Assembly: GCF_029962485.1 (NCBI RefSeq)
Contig: NZ_CP073637.1
Location: 2,232,001 to 2,296,000 of the forward strand
Direction of reading: 5' to 3'
Source: Burkholderia cepacia
GTDB lineage: Bacteria > Pseudomonadota > Gammaproteobacteria > Burkholderiales > Burkholderiaceae
Length of the DNA stretch: 64,000 nt
The position numbers and the translations under genes were made by a program. Below the pieces are notes generated by a model. That model saw only the letters and a program-made list of their open reading frames with translations, was not told the DNA's origin and did not search any database. Shown piece after piece: positions 21,617 through 34,300 of the stretch; position 1 is the stretch's first letter; each line of letters begins with the position of its first letter.

Positions 21617-21625
21617 TGCGATAAT
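21617..21625 (+). promoter_or_regulatory. Candidate extended -10 promoter of map
   Basis: TGCGATAAT matches the extended -10 form (TG, one base, then five of six hexamer bases). No good -35 is visible. Transcription would begin about 25 bases before the map start. Confidence 0.5.
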
Positions 21626-21657
21626 CCGTCAATTCACCGCATTCCAGGCATACCTCG

Positions 21658-22473
21658 ATGGCTATTACGCTCAAAAACGAACACGATATCGCGGAGATGC
21701 GCGTCGCCTGCCGTCTCGCCAGCGAAGTGCTCGACTTCATCACGCCGCACGTCGTCGCGGGCGTCACGACCGCCGAACTCGATCGCCTCTGCCACGAGTT
21801 CATGCTCAACGAACAGGGCACGGTCCCCGCGCCGCTGAACTACCAGCCGCCCGGCTATCCGCCGTACCCGAAGGCCACCTGCATTTCGGTCAACGACGTG
21901 ATCTGCCACGGCATTCCCGGCGAGAAGGTGATCAAGAACGGCGATGCGCTGAACATCGACATCACCGTGATCAAGAACGGCTACTTCGGCGACACCAGCC
22001 GGATGTTCATCGTCGGCGAAGGCTCGATCCTCGCGAAGCGCCTCGTCCAGACCACCTACGAATGCATGTGGCTCGGCATCGACCAGGTCAAGCCCGGCGC
22101 GCACCTCGGCGACATCGGCTACGCGATCCAGAAGCACGCGGAAGCGCAGGGCTACAGCGTCGTGCGCGAATACTGCGGCCACGGCATCGGCACGGTGTTC
22201 CACGAGGATCCGCAAGTCGTCCACTACGGCCGGCCGGGCACCGGCATCGAACTGAAGGCCGGGATGATCTTCACGATCGAGCCGATGATCAACGCCGGCA
22301 AGCGCGACATCCGCACGATGCCCGACCAGTGGACGGTCAAGACGCGCGACCGCAGCCTGTCGGCGCAGTGGGAGCACACGGTGCTCGTCACCGAAACCGG
22401 CTACGACGTGCTGACCGTGTCGGCCGGCACGCCGGCGCGCCCCGTGTTCGCGCAACCGGCCGCCGCCGTCTGA
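21658..22473 (+). CDS. map: Methionine aminopeptidase, type I
   Basis: Map removes the N-terminal methionine after deformylation. The 271-residue protein keeps the metal ligands Asp101, Asp112, His175, Glu208 and Glu239 (in NIDITVIKNGYFGDTSRM, YCGHGIG, FTIEPM and WEHTVLV) and His84 in ICHGIPGEK. Its C-terminus is a short alanine/proline tail. It is followed 45 bp later by glnD. Confidence 0.97.
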   Translation: MAITLKNEHDIAEMRVACRLASEVLDFITPHVVAGVTTAELDRLCHEFMLNEQGTVPAPLNYQPPGYPPYPKATCISVNDVICHGIPGEKVIKNGDALNIDITVIKNGYFGDTSRMFIVGEGSILAKRLVQTTYECMWLGIDQVKPGAHLGDIGYAIQKHAEAQGYSVVREYCGHGIGTVFHEDPQVVHYGRPGTGIELKAGMIFTIEPMINAGKRDIRTMPDQWTVKTRDRSLSAQWEHTVLVTETGYDVLTVSAGTPARPVFAQPAAAV

Positions 22474-22518
22474 GCGCCGTCGCGCCAGCCCGCCCCGCCC
22501 GCACCTGAACGGCCGCCC

Positions 22519-25095
22519 ATGAGCGCTCACGCCGCCCCCTCGCCCGACGCGCTGTCGCGGCGCGCCGAATTCAAGGCCGCCAAGACGGAGATGCTCGAGC
22601 GCTTTCGCCGCGCGACGAACGTCGCGTCGCTGATGCACGCGCTGTCGAAACTCACCGACGACGCGCTGAAGCGCGTGTGGGACGACTGCGGGCTGCCCGC
22701 GACGCTCGCGCTCGTCGCCGTCGGCGGCTACGGGCGCGGCGAGCTCGCACCCTACTCCGACGTCGACATCCTCGTGCTGCTGCCCGATGCGCACGACCCG
22801 GCGCTCGACGCGCGCATCGAGCGTTTCATCGGGATGGCGTGGGATCTCGGTCTCGAGATCGGCAGCAGCGTGCGCACGGTCGCGCAGTGCATCGAGGAGG
22901 CGTCGCAGGACGTCACGGTGCAGACCTCGCTGCTGGAAGCGCGCCGCATCGTCGGCAGCACCGCGCTGTTCGAGCGCTTCACGGTGAGCTATCACGAGGC
23001 GCTCGACGCCCGTGCGTTCTTCACCGCGAAGGTGCTCGAGATGCGCCAGCGCCACGCGAAGTTCCAGGACACGCCGTACAGCCTCGAACCGAACGTGAAG
23101 GAAAGCCCCGGCGGGCTGCGCGACCTGCAGACGATCCTGTGGATCGCACGCGCGGCCGGCTTCGGCAGCAGCTGGCGCGAACTCGACACGCGCGGCCTCA
23201 TCACCGATCGCGAGGCGCGCGAACTGCGCCGCAACGAAGGCTTCCTGAAGACGCTGCGCGCGCGGCTGCACGTGATCGCCGGCCGCCGCCAGGACATGCT
23301 CGTGTTCGACCTGCAGACGCAGGCCGCCGAGAGCTTCGGCTACCAGCCGACGCAGGCCAAGCGCGCGAGCGAGCAGCTGATGCGTCGCTACTACTGGGCC
23401 GCGAAAGCCGTCACGCAGCTCGCGACGATCCTGATCCAGAACATCGAGGCGCAACTCTTCCCCGCGACGAGCGGCATCACGCGCGTGCTGTCTCCCGATC
23501 GATTCGTCGAGAAGCAGGGCATGCTGGAGATCGTCGACGACAGCGTGTTCGAACGCCATCCCGACGCGATCCTCGAAGCGTTCCTGCTGTACGAGACGAC
23601 CCGCGGCGTGAAGGGCCTGTCCGCCCGCACGCTGCGCGCGCTGTACAACTCGCGCGAAATCATGAACAACGCATGGCGCCGCGATCCGCAGAACCGCGAC
23701 ACGTTCATGCGGATCCTGCAGCAGCCCGAAGGCATCACGCACGCGTTCCGGCTGATGAACCAGACGAGCGTGCTCGGCCGCTATCTGTTGAATTTCCGCC
23801 GCATCGTCGGACAGATGCAGCACGACCTGTACCACGTGTATACGGTCGACCAGCACATCCTGATGGTGTTGCGCAACATCCGTCGCTTCGCGGTGGCCGA
23901 GCATGCGCACGAATATCCGTTCTGCAGCCAGCTGATCGGCAATTTCGAGCGCCCGTGGGTGCTGTATGTCGCGGCGCTGTTCCACGACATCGCGAAGGGC
24001 CGCGGCGGCGACCACTCGACGCTCGGGATGGCCGATGCGCGGCGCTTCTGCCGCGAGCACGGCATCACCGGCGACGACGCGTCGCTGATCGTATGGCTCG
24101 TCCAGCATCACCTGACGATGAGCCAGGTCGCGCAGAAGCAGGACACGAGCGACCCCGAAGTCATCAAGCGCTTTGCCGAAGTCGTCGGCAACGAACGCTA
24201 CCTCACCGCGCTGTACCTGCTGACCGTCGCCGATATCCGCGGCACGAGCCCGAAGGTATGGAACACGTGGAAGGGCAAGCTGCTGGAAGACCTGTACCGC
24301 ATCACGCTCGCGGTGCTCGGCGGCGCGAACCCCGACGCACATTCGGAGCTGAAGTCGCGGCAGGAACAGGCGCTCGCGCTGCTGCGCCTCGAGACCGTGC
24401 CCGACGACGCGCACCGCGCGCTGTGGGATCAGCTCGACGTCGGCTTCTTCCTGCGTCACGATGCGGCCGACATCGCGTGGCAGACGCGCGTGCTGTACCG
24501 GCACGTGAACGCCGAAACCGCGATCGTTCGCGCGCGGCCGTCGCCGATCGGCGACGCGCTGCAGGTGCTCGTGTACGTGAAGGACCGCCCGGACCTGTTC
24601 GCGGGTATCTGCGCGTATTTCGACCGCAACGGTCTGTCGGTGCTCGACGCGCGCGTCAGCACGACGCGCCACGGCTATGCGCTCGACAACTTCATCGTCA
24701 CGCAGACCGAACACGACGTGCGTTACCGCGACATCGCGAATCTCGTCGAACAGCAGCTCGCGACGCGGCTCGCCGAAACCGCACCGCTGCCGGAACCGTC
24801 CAAGGGCCGCCTGTCGAGGCTGTCCCGGACGTTTCCGATCACACCGCGCGTCGACCTGCGGGCCGACGAGCGCGGCCAGTACTACATCCTGTCCGTGTCG
24901 GCCAACGACCGGCCGGGCCTTCTCTATTCGATCGCGCGCGTACTCGCCGAGCATCAGATCGGCGTCCACGCGGCGCGGATCAATACGCTCGGCGAACGCG
25001 TCGAGGATATCTTCCTGCTCGCGGGCGCCGGCTTGTCCGACAACCGCCTGCAGATCCAGCTCGAAACCGAATTGCTGCGAGCGATCGCAGTCTGA
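22519..25095 (+). CDS. glnD: [Protein-PII] uridylyltransferase/uridylyl-removing enzyme
   Basis: GlnD senses glutamine and adds or removes UMP on PII proteins, controlling nitrogen assimilation. The 858-residue protein has, in order, the nucleotidyltransferase motif [18 protein letters not shown] (about 67-85), the uridylyl-removing HD domain ([15 protein letters not shown], His near 489), and two C-terminal ACT domains ([17 protein letters not shown] near 678 and [17 protein letters not shown] near 793). Length is typical. It lies between map and a pseudouridine synthase gene that starts 16 bp later. Confidence 0.97.
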   Translation: MSAHAAPSPDALSRRAEFKAAKTEMLERFRRATNVASLMHALSKLTDDALKRVWDDCGLPATLALVAVGGYGRGELAPYSDVDILVLLPDAHDPALDARIERFIGMAWDLGLEIGSSVRTVAQCIEEASQDVTVQTSLLEARRIVGSTALFERFTVSYHEALDARAFFTAKVLEMRQRHAKFQDTPYSLEPNVKESPGGLRDLQTILWIARAAGFGSSWRELDTRGLITDREARELRRNEGFLKTLRARLHVIAGRRQDMLVFDLQTQAAESFGYQPTQAKRASEQLMRRYYWAAKAVTQLATILIQNIEAQLFPATSGITRVLSPDRFVEKQGMLEIVDDSVFERHPDAILEAFLLYETTRGVKGLSARTLRALYNSREIMNNAWRRDPQNRDTFMRILQQPEGITHAFRLMNQTSVLGRYLLNFRRIVGQMQHDLYHVYTVDQHILMVLRNIRRFAVAEHAHEYPFCSQLIGNFERPWVLYVAALFHDIAKGRGGDHSTLGMADARRFCREHGITGDDASLIVWLVQHHLTMSQVAQKQDTSDPEVIKRFAEVVGNERYLTALYLLTVADIRGTSPKVWNTWKGKLLEDLYRITLAVLGGANPDAHSELKSRQEQALALLRLETVPDDAHRALWDQLDVGFFLRHDAADIAWQTRVLYRHVNAETAIVRARPSPIGDALQVLVYVKDRPDLFAGICAYFDRNGLSVLDARVSTTRHGYALDNFIVTQTEHDVRYRDIANLVEQQLATRLAETAPLPEPSKGRLSRLSRTFPITPRVDLRADERGQYYILSVSANDRPGLLYSIARVLAEHQIGVHAARINTLGERVEDIFLLAGAGLSDNRLQIQLETELLRAIAV

Positions 25096-25111
25096 GTGAA
25101 TTCCAGCGTTT

Positions 25112-27112
25112 ATGCGCACCAAACTAACCGTCAAGAATCCGAAGCCGGCGTCGCCGACCCGCGCCCCTGTACGCTCCGGCAGCCTCGTCGCCCGCAAGGC
25201 CGTGCGCCCCGCGGCACCGCCCGCCGGGGACAAGCCGGCCCGCCCGAAAAAGGCCGCCCCGGCAGCCGCCGGCGAACGCTCGTTCAAGCCGCGCGGCGCG
25301 GCAGGCGCCGAGCGCCCGGGCGCGGATCGCGCACCGGCCAAGCGTGCGCCGCGTGACGGCGGTGCCGAACGCGGCCCGCGCGCACCGTATCGCGACAATG
25401 CATCCGGTGAAGGGGCGAAGCGCAGCGTCGGCGACCGTCGCACGTCGTCGGATCGTCTGCCGCGCCGCGATGACGACGCACGTCCGCGTCGCGCGGGTGG
25501 CGAAGGCGGTGCACGTGCGCCGTATCGCGACAACGCATCCGGCGAAGGGGCGAAGCGCAGCTTCGGCGACCGTCGCACGTCGTCGGATCGTCCGCCGCGC
25601 CGCGATGACGATTCACGTCCGCGCCGCGCAGGTGGCGAAGGCGGCGCACGCGCGCCGTATCGCGACAATGCATCCGGCGAAGGCGCGAAGCGCGGCTTCG
25701 GCGACCGTCGCACGTCGTCGGATCGTCCGCCGCGCCGCGATGACGATGCACGGCCGCGCCGTGCGGGTGGTGAAGGCGGCCCGCGTGCCCCCTATCGCGA
25801 CAATGCATCCGGCGAAGGCGCGAAGCGCAGCTTCGGCGACCGCCGTACGTCGTCGGATCGCCCGCCGCGTCGTGATGACGACGCACGTCCGCGCCGCGCC
25901 GGTGGCGAAGGCGGCCCGCGTGCCCCCTATCGCGACAATGCATCCGGCGAAGGCGCGAAGCGCAGCTTCGGCGACCGCCGTACGTCGTCGGATCGTCCGC
26001 CGCGTCGTGATGACGATGCCCGCCCGCGTCGCGCGGGTGGCGAAGGCGGCGCACGCCCGCCGTATCGTGACAACGCATCCGGCGAAGGCGCAAAACGCAG
26101 CTTCGGCGACCGCCGCACGTCGTCCGATCGCCCGCCGCGCCGCAACGACGACGACGCGCGCCCGCGCCGCGCAGGCGCCGATGAAGGCAAGCGCCCGTCC
26201 TATCGCGACAAGCCGGCCGGCGAAGGCGCAAAGCGCAGCTTCGGCGACCGCCCGGCTCGCCCCGCACGCGACGGCGAGCGCCGCTCGTTCGGCGCGGTCA
26301 AGACCGCACAACCGGTCAAGCGCGCTGCGGCCGACGTCGACTACGGCGACGAAACGGGCCTGATGCGCCTGTCGAAGCGGATGTCCGAACTCGGCATGTG
26401 CTCGCGCCGCGAAGCCGACGAATGGATCGAAAAGGGTTGGGTGCTCGTCGACGGCGAACGCATCGACACGCTCGGCACCAAGGTCCGCGCCGACCAGAAA
26501 ATCGAGATCGACGAGCGCGCGAGCGCCGCGCAGGCCGCGCAGGTGACGATCCTGCTGCACAAGCCGGTCGGCTATGTGTCGGGCCAGGCGGAAGACGGCT
26601 ACGAGCCGGCGGCCGTGCTGATCACGCGCGCGAACCGCTGGAGCGGCGACCATTCGCCGGTACGCTTCTCGCCGCAGCACCTGCACGCGCTCGCGCCGGC
26701 CGGCCGACTCGACATCGACTCCACCGGCCTGCTCGTGCTGACGCAGAATGGCGTGGTCGCGAAGCAGCTGATCGGCGAGCAGTCGGACATCGACAAGGAG
26801 TACCTGGTGCGCGTGCGCTTCGGCGAGCGACTCATCGACATCGACCAGCACTTCCCTGCTGAATCGCTCGCGAAGCTGCGCCACGGCCTCGAGCTCGACG
26901 GCGTCGCGCTGAAGCCCGCGATGGTGAGCTGGCAGAACGGCGAGCAGTTGCGCTTCGTGCTGCGTGAAGGCAAGAAACGCCAGATCCGCCGCATGTGCGA
27001 ACTGGTCGGCCTCGACGTGATCGGCCTGAAGCGCGTGCGCATGGGCCGCGTGATGCTCGGCGCGCTGCCGCAGGGCCAATGGCGCTATCTGTCGGCCGAC
27101 GAGACGTTCTGA
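25112..27112 (+). CDS. RsuA/RluB/RluF-family pseudouridine synthase with a long repetitive N-terminal arm
   Basis: This 666-residue protein has a catalytic part in residues about 405-666. It comprises an S4 RNA-binding domain (RLSKRMSELGMCSRREADEW) and the synthase domain with the active-site motif GRLDIDSTGLLVLTQNG and the closing RQIRRMCELVGLDVIGLKR. The segment IDKEYLVRVRFG is nearer RluF than RluB or RsuA, so 23S rRNA is a likely target, but this is inference. Residues 1-400 are a low-complexity Arg/Asp/Gly/Ser arm containing six 45-residue tandem repeats and a degenerate seventh, probably disordered and RNA-binding. No strong ribosome-binding site is seen before the ATG. Confidence 0.88.
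   Translation: MRTKLTVKNPKPASPTRAPVRSGSLVARKAVRPAAPPAGDKPARPKKAAPAAAGERSFKPRGAAGAERPGADRAPAKRAPRDGGAERGPRAPYRDNASGEGAKRSVGDRRTSSDRLPRRDDDARPRRAGGEGGARAPYRDNASGEGAKRSFGDRRTSSDRPPRRDDDSRPRRAGGEGGARAPYRDNASGEGAKRGFGDRRTSSDRPPRRDDDARPRRAGGEGGPRAPYRDNASGEGAKRSFGDRRTSSDRPPRRDDDARPRRAGGEGGPRAPYRDNASGEGAKRSFGDRRTSSDRPPRRDDDARPRRAGGEGGARPPYRDNASGEGAKRSFGDRRTSSDRPPRRNDDDARPRRAGADEGKRPSYRDKPAGEGAKRSFGDRPARPARDGERRSFGAVKTAQPVKRAAADVDYGDETGLMRLSKRMSELGMCSRREADEWIEKGWVLVDGERIDTLGTKVRADQKIEIDERASAAQAAQVTILLHKPVGYVSGQAEDGYEPAAVLITRANRWSGDHSPVRFSPQHLHALAPAGRLDIDSTGLLVLTQNGVVAKQLIGEQSDIDKEYLVRVRFGERLIDIDQHFPAESLAKLRHGLELDGVALKPAMVSWQNGEQLRFVLREGKKRQIRRMCELVGLDVIGLKRVRMGRVMLGALPQGQWRYLSADETF
25385..26260 (+). 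repeat. Coding tandem repeat, six 135-bp units plus a degenerate seventh
   Basis: Unit starts (the CCGTAT/CCCTAT marker) occur at 25385, 25520, 25655, 25790, 25925, 26060 and 26198: five spacings of exactly 135 bp, then 138 bp because of one extra aspartate codon. Each unit encodes 45 residues running PYRDNASGEGAKRSFGDRRT, then SSDRPPRRDDDARPRRAGGE, then GGARA. Units 4 and 5 share a first stretch of about 70 identical bases, including synonymous positions, which points to recent duplication or gene conversion. Confidence 0.95.
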
Positions 27113-27142
27113 CCGCGGGCGCTCCACCTGCGCCACGCAATG

Positions 27143-27169
27143 AAAAAGCCCGCGCAAGCGGGCTTTTTT
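27143..27169. terminator. Bidirectional terminator between the pseudouridine synthase gene and def
   Basis: A perfect 11-bp stem (27143-27153 with 27158-27168; AAAAAGCCCGC/GCGGGCTTTTT, loop GCAA) is followed by T and C on the plus strand and preceded by A residues that give a T-run on the minus strand. It lies between two convergent genes. Confidence 0.93.
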
Positions 27170-27192
27170 CTTGTTCACCGGAGACCGGACGA

Positions 27193-29963
<2,771 letters not shown>

Positions 29964-31241
29964 TTACTGGCTGAAGAGGCGGCGCGTGACCGGCGAACCG
30001 GCCGGGATGCCGGCTTCCTCGAGCTTCGCGTACAGCTTCATCAGTTGCTGGTCGATCGCGACGAGCGTCGATTCCGGCAGCGGCCGGCGCGAATCGTCGA
30101 CGACGCGCGCGCCGATCCGTTCGGACAGCGACTTCGCGTAATCGCACATCAGCCGGAACGGCAGGATGTCCTCTTCGGCAACCGGCACGTCGAGCACCAG
30201 CGTGATCATGTTGCCGCCCTTGTACGTGAGGTCGTCACGCAGGAAGTTCGTATCGCCGAATTGCAGCATGAACACCGGGTTCTGCTTCGCGTCGAGCTTC
30301 ACGAACCGCGTGCCGTCGCGCGACAGCAGCAGCCCGTCCTGCGATGCAACCGCCTGCACGTAGTTCGCCGACCACGGCGCGCCGTCCGACATCACGTTGA
30401 TCGACAGCTGCGCGTCGCACTGCGCGGCAAATGCGTCGAGCTCGCGCGCCATCGCGACCGTTTCCATCATGTCCGGAAATTCCGGTGCGCCGTCGATCGC
30501 GTCGGCGAACTGCTGGACGCCCGTCACGAATTCGGAGAATTCGAGCTCGTTCAGCGCGCCGCTGCGGTTCGCGAGCTGCGCGGCCGCGCGCAACTCTTCG
30601 TAGCGCACGCCGTTCTGCAGCAGCTCCCACTGGCCGCCTTCCGGCTTGCCTTCGATGTGCACGGGCTTGCTGCCCGCACGGCGCAGCCGCTGCGCGGCCG
30701 GCAGGATCTTGTCGCCCGGCAGCGGCCCGGTGAGGCGGATCGGCACGATGCAGTCGATCCGGCGATCGACGATCGCGGGCGGCGCCGACGAGATCGTCGT
30801 CGTGGCCGGCAGCACGGGTTCGGACGGCTCGGCCGCCTCGGCCGACGCTTCGTGCGCGGCGACAGGCGCGGCTTCCTCGCCGGCTGCCTGCTCGGTCACG
30901 TCGGACGGCGTGTCGACGCCGGTCGCCTCGGCCTGCAGATCGGCCGGCATGTCAGCCGGCGCCGCCCCGCCGAACGTCGGCTCGACGCGCGCGACTTCAG
31001 CCGGCGCAGCGGCAGCCGCCGCGACCGGGGCCGCGGGCTCGCGGCGCACCGGCTGACGCACCGGTTCGATGAACGGCAACTCTTCGTCGCGCTCGGGGCG
31101 GTTCATCGCCTCGGCCGCTTCCTCCGGCATCGGGCGCGGCATCCTGCGCCGCACTTTCGCGCCCTGCCATGCGTTGTAGACCACGACGCCGCCCACCACG
31201 ACAGCGCCCGCGCCGATCAAACCGAGTGTCAACTCGTCCAT
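29964..31241 (-). CDS. zipA: Cell division protein ZipA-like, FtsZ-binding
   Basis: This 425-residue protein starts with a single membrane segment (MDELTLGLIGAGAVVVGGVV). A basic stretch follows (KVRRRMPRPMP), then a proline/alanine/glutamate-rich linker to about residue 150. The C-terminal globular domain from about 165 (IVPIRLTGPLPGDKILPAAQ) ends in PFRLMCDYAKSLSERIGARV, matching the ZipA FtsZ-binding fold. ZipA tethers FtsZ to the membrane at the septum. Position between smc and ligA supports the call, since beta-proteobacterial ZipA proteins are divergent in sequence. Confidence 0.85.
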   Translation of the reverse strand: MDELTLGLIGAGAVVVGGVVVYNAWQGAKVRRRMPRPMPEEAAEAMNRPERDEELPFIEPVRQPVRREPAAPVAAAAAAPAEVARVEPTFGGAAPADMPADLQAEATGVDTPSDVTEQAAGEEAAPVAAHEASAEAAEPSEPVLPATTTISSAPPAIVDRRIDCIVPIRLTGPLPGDKILPAAQRLRRAGSKPVHIEGKPEGGQWELLQNGVRYEELRAAAQLANRSGALNELEFSEFVTGVQQFADAIDGAPEFPDMMETVAMARELDAFAAQCDAQLSINVMSDGAPWSANYVQAVASQDGLLLSRDGTRFVKLDAKQNPVFMLQFGDTNFLRDDLTYKGGNMITLVLDVPVAEEDILPFRLMCDYAKSLSERIGARVVDDSRRPLPESTLVAIDQQLMKLYAKLEEAGIPAGSPVTRRLFSQ

Positions 31242-31327
31242 GCACGCTCCATCAGCAATTCTTATTCGTCGGGACCGCGAACGGGCGCGTCATGCGCCGC
31301 GCGAACGCGATCCGGTTTCGTCAAACG

Positions 31328-34300
31328 TCAATTCTGGGCAAAACCCGCGGCTGTTTCCATGTCCACCGCAACGATCCGCGACACGCCCTGCTCCTGCATC
31401 GTCACACCGATCAGCTGCTGCGCCATTTCCATCGCGATCTTGTTGTGCGAGATGAACAGGAACTGCGTCTTGTCGGACATCGCGCGCACGAGATTCGCGA
31501 AACGCTCGGTGTTCGCGTCGTCGAGCGGCGCGTCGACCTCGTCGAGCAGACAGAACGGCGCCGGGTTCAGCTGGAACATCGCGAACACCAGTGCGGTGGC
31601 CGTCAGCGCCTTCTCACCGCCCGACAGCAGGTGAATCGTCGCGTTCTTCTTGCCCGGCGGCTGCGCCATCACCTGCACGCCGGCGTCGAGAATCTCGTCG
31701 CCCGTCATGATCAGCTTCGCCTGGCCGCCGCCGAACAGGCGCGGGAACAGATCGCTGAAGTGACGGTTGACCTCGTCGAAGGTGCCCTGCAGCAGCGTGC
31801 GGGTTTCCTGGTCGATCTTGTGGATCGCGTCCTCGAGCGTCGTGATCGCGTCGATCAGGTCGGCCGACTGCGCATCGAGGAACACCTTGCGCTCGCTCGC
31901 GGCCTTCAGCTCGTCGAGCGCGGCCATGTTCACCGGGCCGAGCGCGTTGATCGCGTTGTTCAGGCGCGTGACTTCGCCCTGCAGGTACGACGGCTTCAGG
32001 TCCGGCGTCAGCTTCGCGGACAGCGCGGCCTCGTCGACCTCCGCCGTCACGAGCTGCTCGGCGAACTGTTCGACGGACAGGCGCGCGGCCTGCTCCTTCA
32101 GCTGCAATTCGGTGATGCGATCGCGCAGCGGCTGCAGCGAGCGCTCGGCCACGAGGCGCTGCTCGTCCGACGCGCGCAGCTTCGCGGTCAGGTCGTCGAG
32201 TTCGATCCGCGCGGCCTGCAGCGCTTCTTCCTTCACCGCGCGAATCTCGAGCGCGTCCTGCAGGCCGGTGTGCGCGGTCTGTTCGTTGATCGTCTCGAGT
32301 TCGGCGCGCGCGTCTTCCAGCGACCCGGCAACGCGCTCGCTTTGCTCGTGCGCGACTTGGATGCTGCGCTTGAGCTCGTCGATCCGCGTCACCGCATTGC
32401 GCGCAGCGAAGCGGGCGTCGTTCGCGCCGCGTTCGAGATCGCGCGCTTCCTGGCGCGCCTGCGTCAGCGATTCGTCGAGCGCTTCGAACGCGAGCTGATT
32501 GTCTTCGAAGCGCGCCTGCAGTTCGGCGAGTTCGCCGTCGAAACGCTCGAAATTCGCTTCCGACTCCGCGCGCAGTGCACGCTGCTCTTCGATCTGCGCG
32601 CCGATTTCCTCGAGTTCCTCGCGGATCTGCGTGCTGCGCTGTGTATAGCGTTCGTGCGCCTGCGCGAGCTTCAGCACGTCCATCTGCAGCGCGTGCACGC
32701 GCTGCGTCGCACGTTCGGCCTGCGCGCGCACGTCGCCGAGCGCTTGCGTGGCCTGCGTGTGCGCGGCTTCCGCACGCACGGCGGCCGTGCGCGCCTCGTC
32801 GGCGAGCAGCGCCTGGGCACGCACCTGGCGCGTCAGGTTTTCGATTTCCTGCTGGCGGGCCAGCATCCCGGCCTGCTCCGAATCGGCTGCGTACAACTGC
32901 ACGCCGACGCGCGTGACGACGTGACCCGCCTTGACGACGAACGCACCGCCTGCCGGCAACTGCGCACGCGCGGCAAGCGCCTGGGCGACGTCGTCGGCGA
33001 CGTACACGTTGCCGAGCCAGTCGTTCAGCACCGCACGGATGCCCGCGTCGTCGATGCGCACGAGCGACAGCACCGGACGCAGCCCGGCCACCGCGGCGGG
33101 CGGCTCACCGGCCGCGGGCGGCGCGTAGAACGCGAGCTTCGCGGGCGGCGCATCGGTCGCGAACGCCTTCACCCAGTCGAGATTCGACACTTCGAGCGCG
33201 GCGAGGCGCTCACGCAGCACGGCCTCGAGCGCCGCTTCCCAGCCGGCCTCGACGTGCAGCTTCTTCCACAGACGCGGCAGCGCGCCGAGCTCGTGCTTGT
33301 CGAGCCACGGCTGCACCTTGCCTTCGGTCTGCACGTTTTCCTGCAACTGCTTCAGCGCGGCGAGGCGCGCCTCGAGCTGGTGGATCTGCGCGGCTTCGGC
33401 CTGCACGCGCTCCTGCGCGGCACGGCGTTCGCCGTCGAGACGCGGCACCGTTTCCTGCGCGTCGGCAAGGCGCGCCTGCGCTTCGGCGAGGATCTCCTCC
33501 TGCTCGGCCAGCTGCATGCGCAGCTCCTCGAGCTGTGCCTCGTCCGGCGCATCGAGCCCGCCCGCTTCGCCCTTCAGGCGCTCATGGCGCTGCTGAAGCT
33601 GCTGGAGCTGCTGGTCGGCGTTGCGCTGGTGCGCGGCCTCGAGCTTCAGCGACTGTTCGGTCTGCGCGATCCGCGCACGCTCGTCGTTGAGCTGCGCCTG
33701 CGCATCGCGCCACTTCGCCTCGAGCGCCGGCAGCGCGTCGTGCTTCGACGCCGCGCTGTCTTCGGCAAGCGCGGCCTTCTCGTCGGCCATCGCGCGCGCT
33801 TCTTCGGCTTCCTCGAGCTCGTCCTGCGCCTTCTCGGCTTGCGCGCGCCATTGCTCGCGCTGCGCGTTCAGCGCGGCGATCTGCGCCTGCACGCGATTGC
33901 GCGATTCGACGATGAACTTGATCTCGGCCTCGAGGCGGCTCACTTCGGCGTTCGCCTCGTAGAGCGAGCCCTGCGCGCCCTGCATCGCGTCGCTTGCCGC
34001 GTAGTGCGCGACGCGCAGCGTCTCGAGCTGCGCCTCGACCTCGCGCAGCCTGGCCGTCTGCGCCTCCAGGTCGATCTGCGCCTGTTCGATCGCGCGCTGC
34101 TGCTTCTGCTGCTCGCCCGCGGCCTCGTTCTTGCGCAGCAGCCACAACAGGCGCTGCTTCTCCTCGCCGTCGGCGACGAGTTCCTTGTACTTGGTGGCAA
34201 CGACGGCCTGCGCCTCGAGCTTCTCGAGGTTCGCGCCGAGTTCGCGGACGATGTCCTCGACGCGCGTCAGGTTCTCGCGCGTGTCGTGCAGGCGGTTCTC

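Larger units (their letters stand above)
21281..21657. promoter_or_regulatory. rpsB/map divergent intergenic region (377 bp)
   Basis: This gene-free region contains the rpsB promoter and its untranslated leader of about 200 bases (21281-21481) on the minus strand, and a map promoter close to 21620 on the plus strand. The leader may hold a ribosomal-protein autoregulatory structure, but I could not fold it reliably by eye. Confidence 0.6.

Noticed and set aside
21634..25713. Open frame of 1359 codons on the minus strand opposite map, glnD and the repeat region
   Set aside because: It is the mirror of glnD codon bias plus the repeat array and has no recognisable domain or start signal.
25385..26260. 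Possible CRISPR array or satellite
   Set aside because: The units are 135 bp without spacers and stay in frame inside a protein, so this is a coding tandem repeat.
25613..27178. Minus-strand frame of 521 codons over the repeat array
   Set aside because: Repeats with a length divisible by three keep all frames open; the plus strand encodes a clear pseudouridine synthase and has the terminator.
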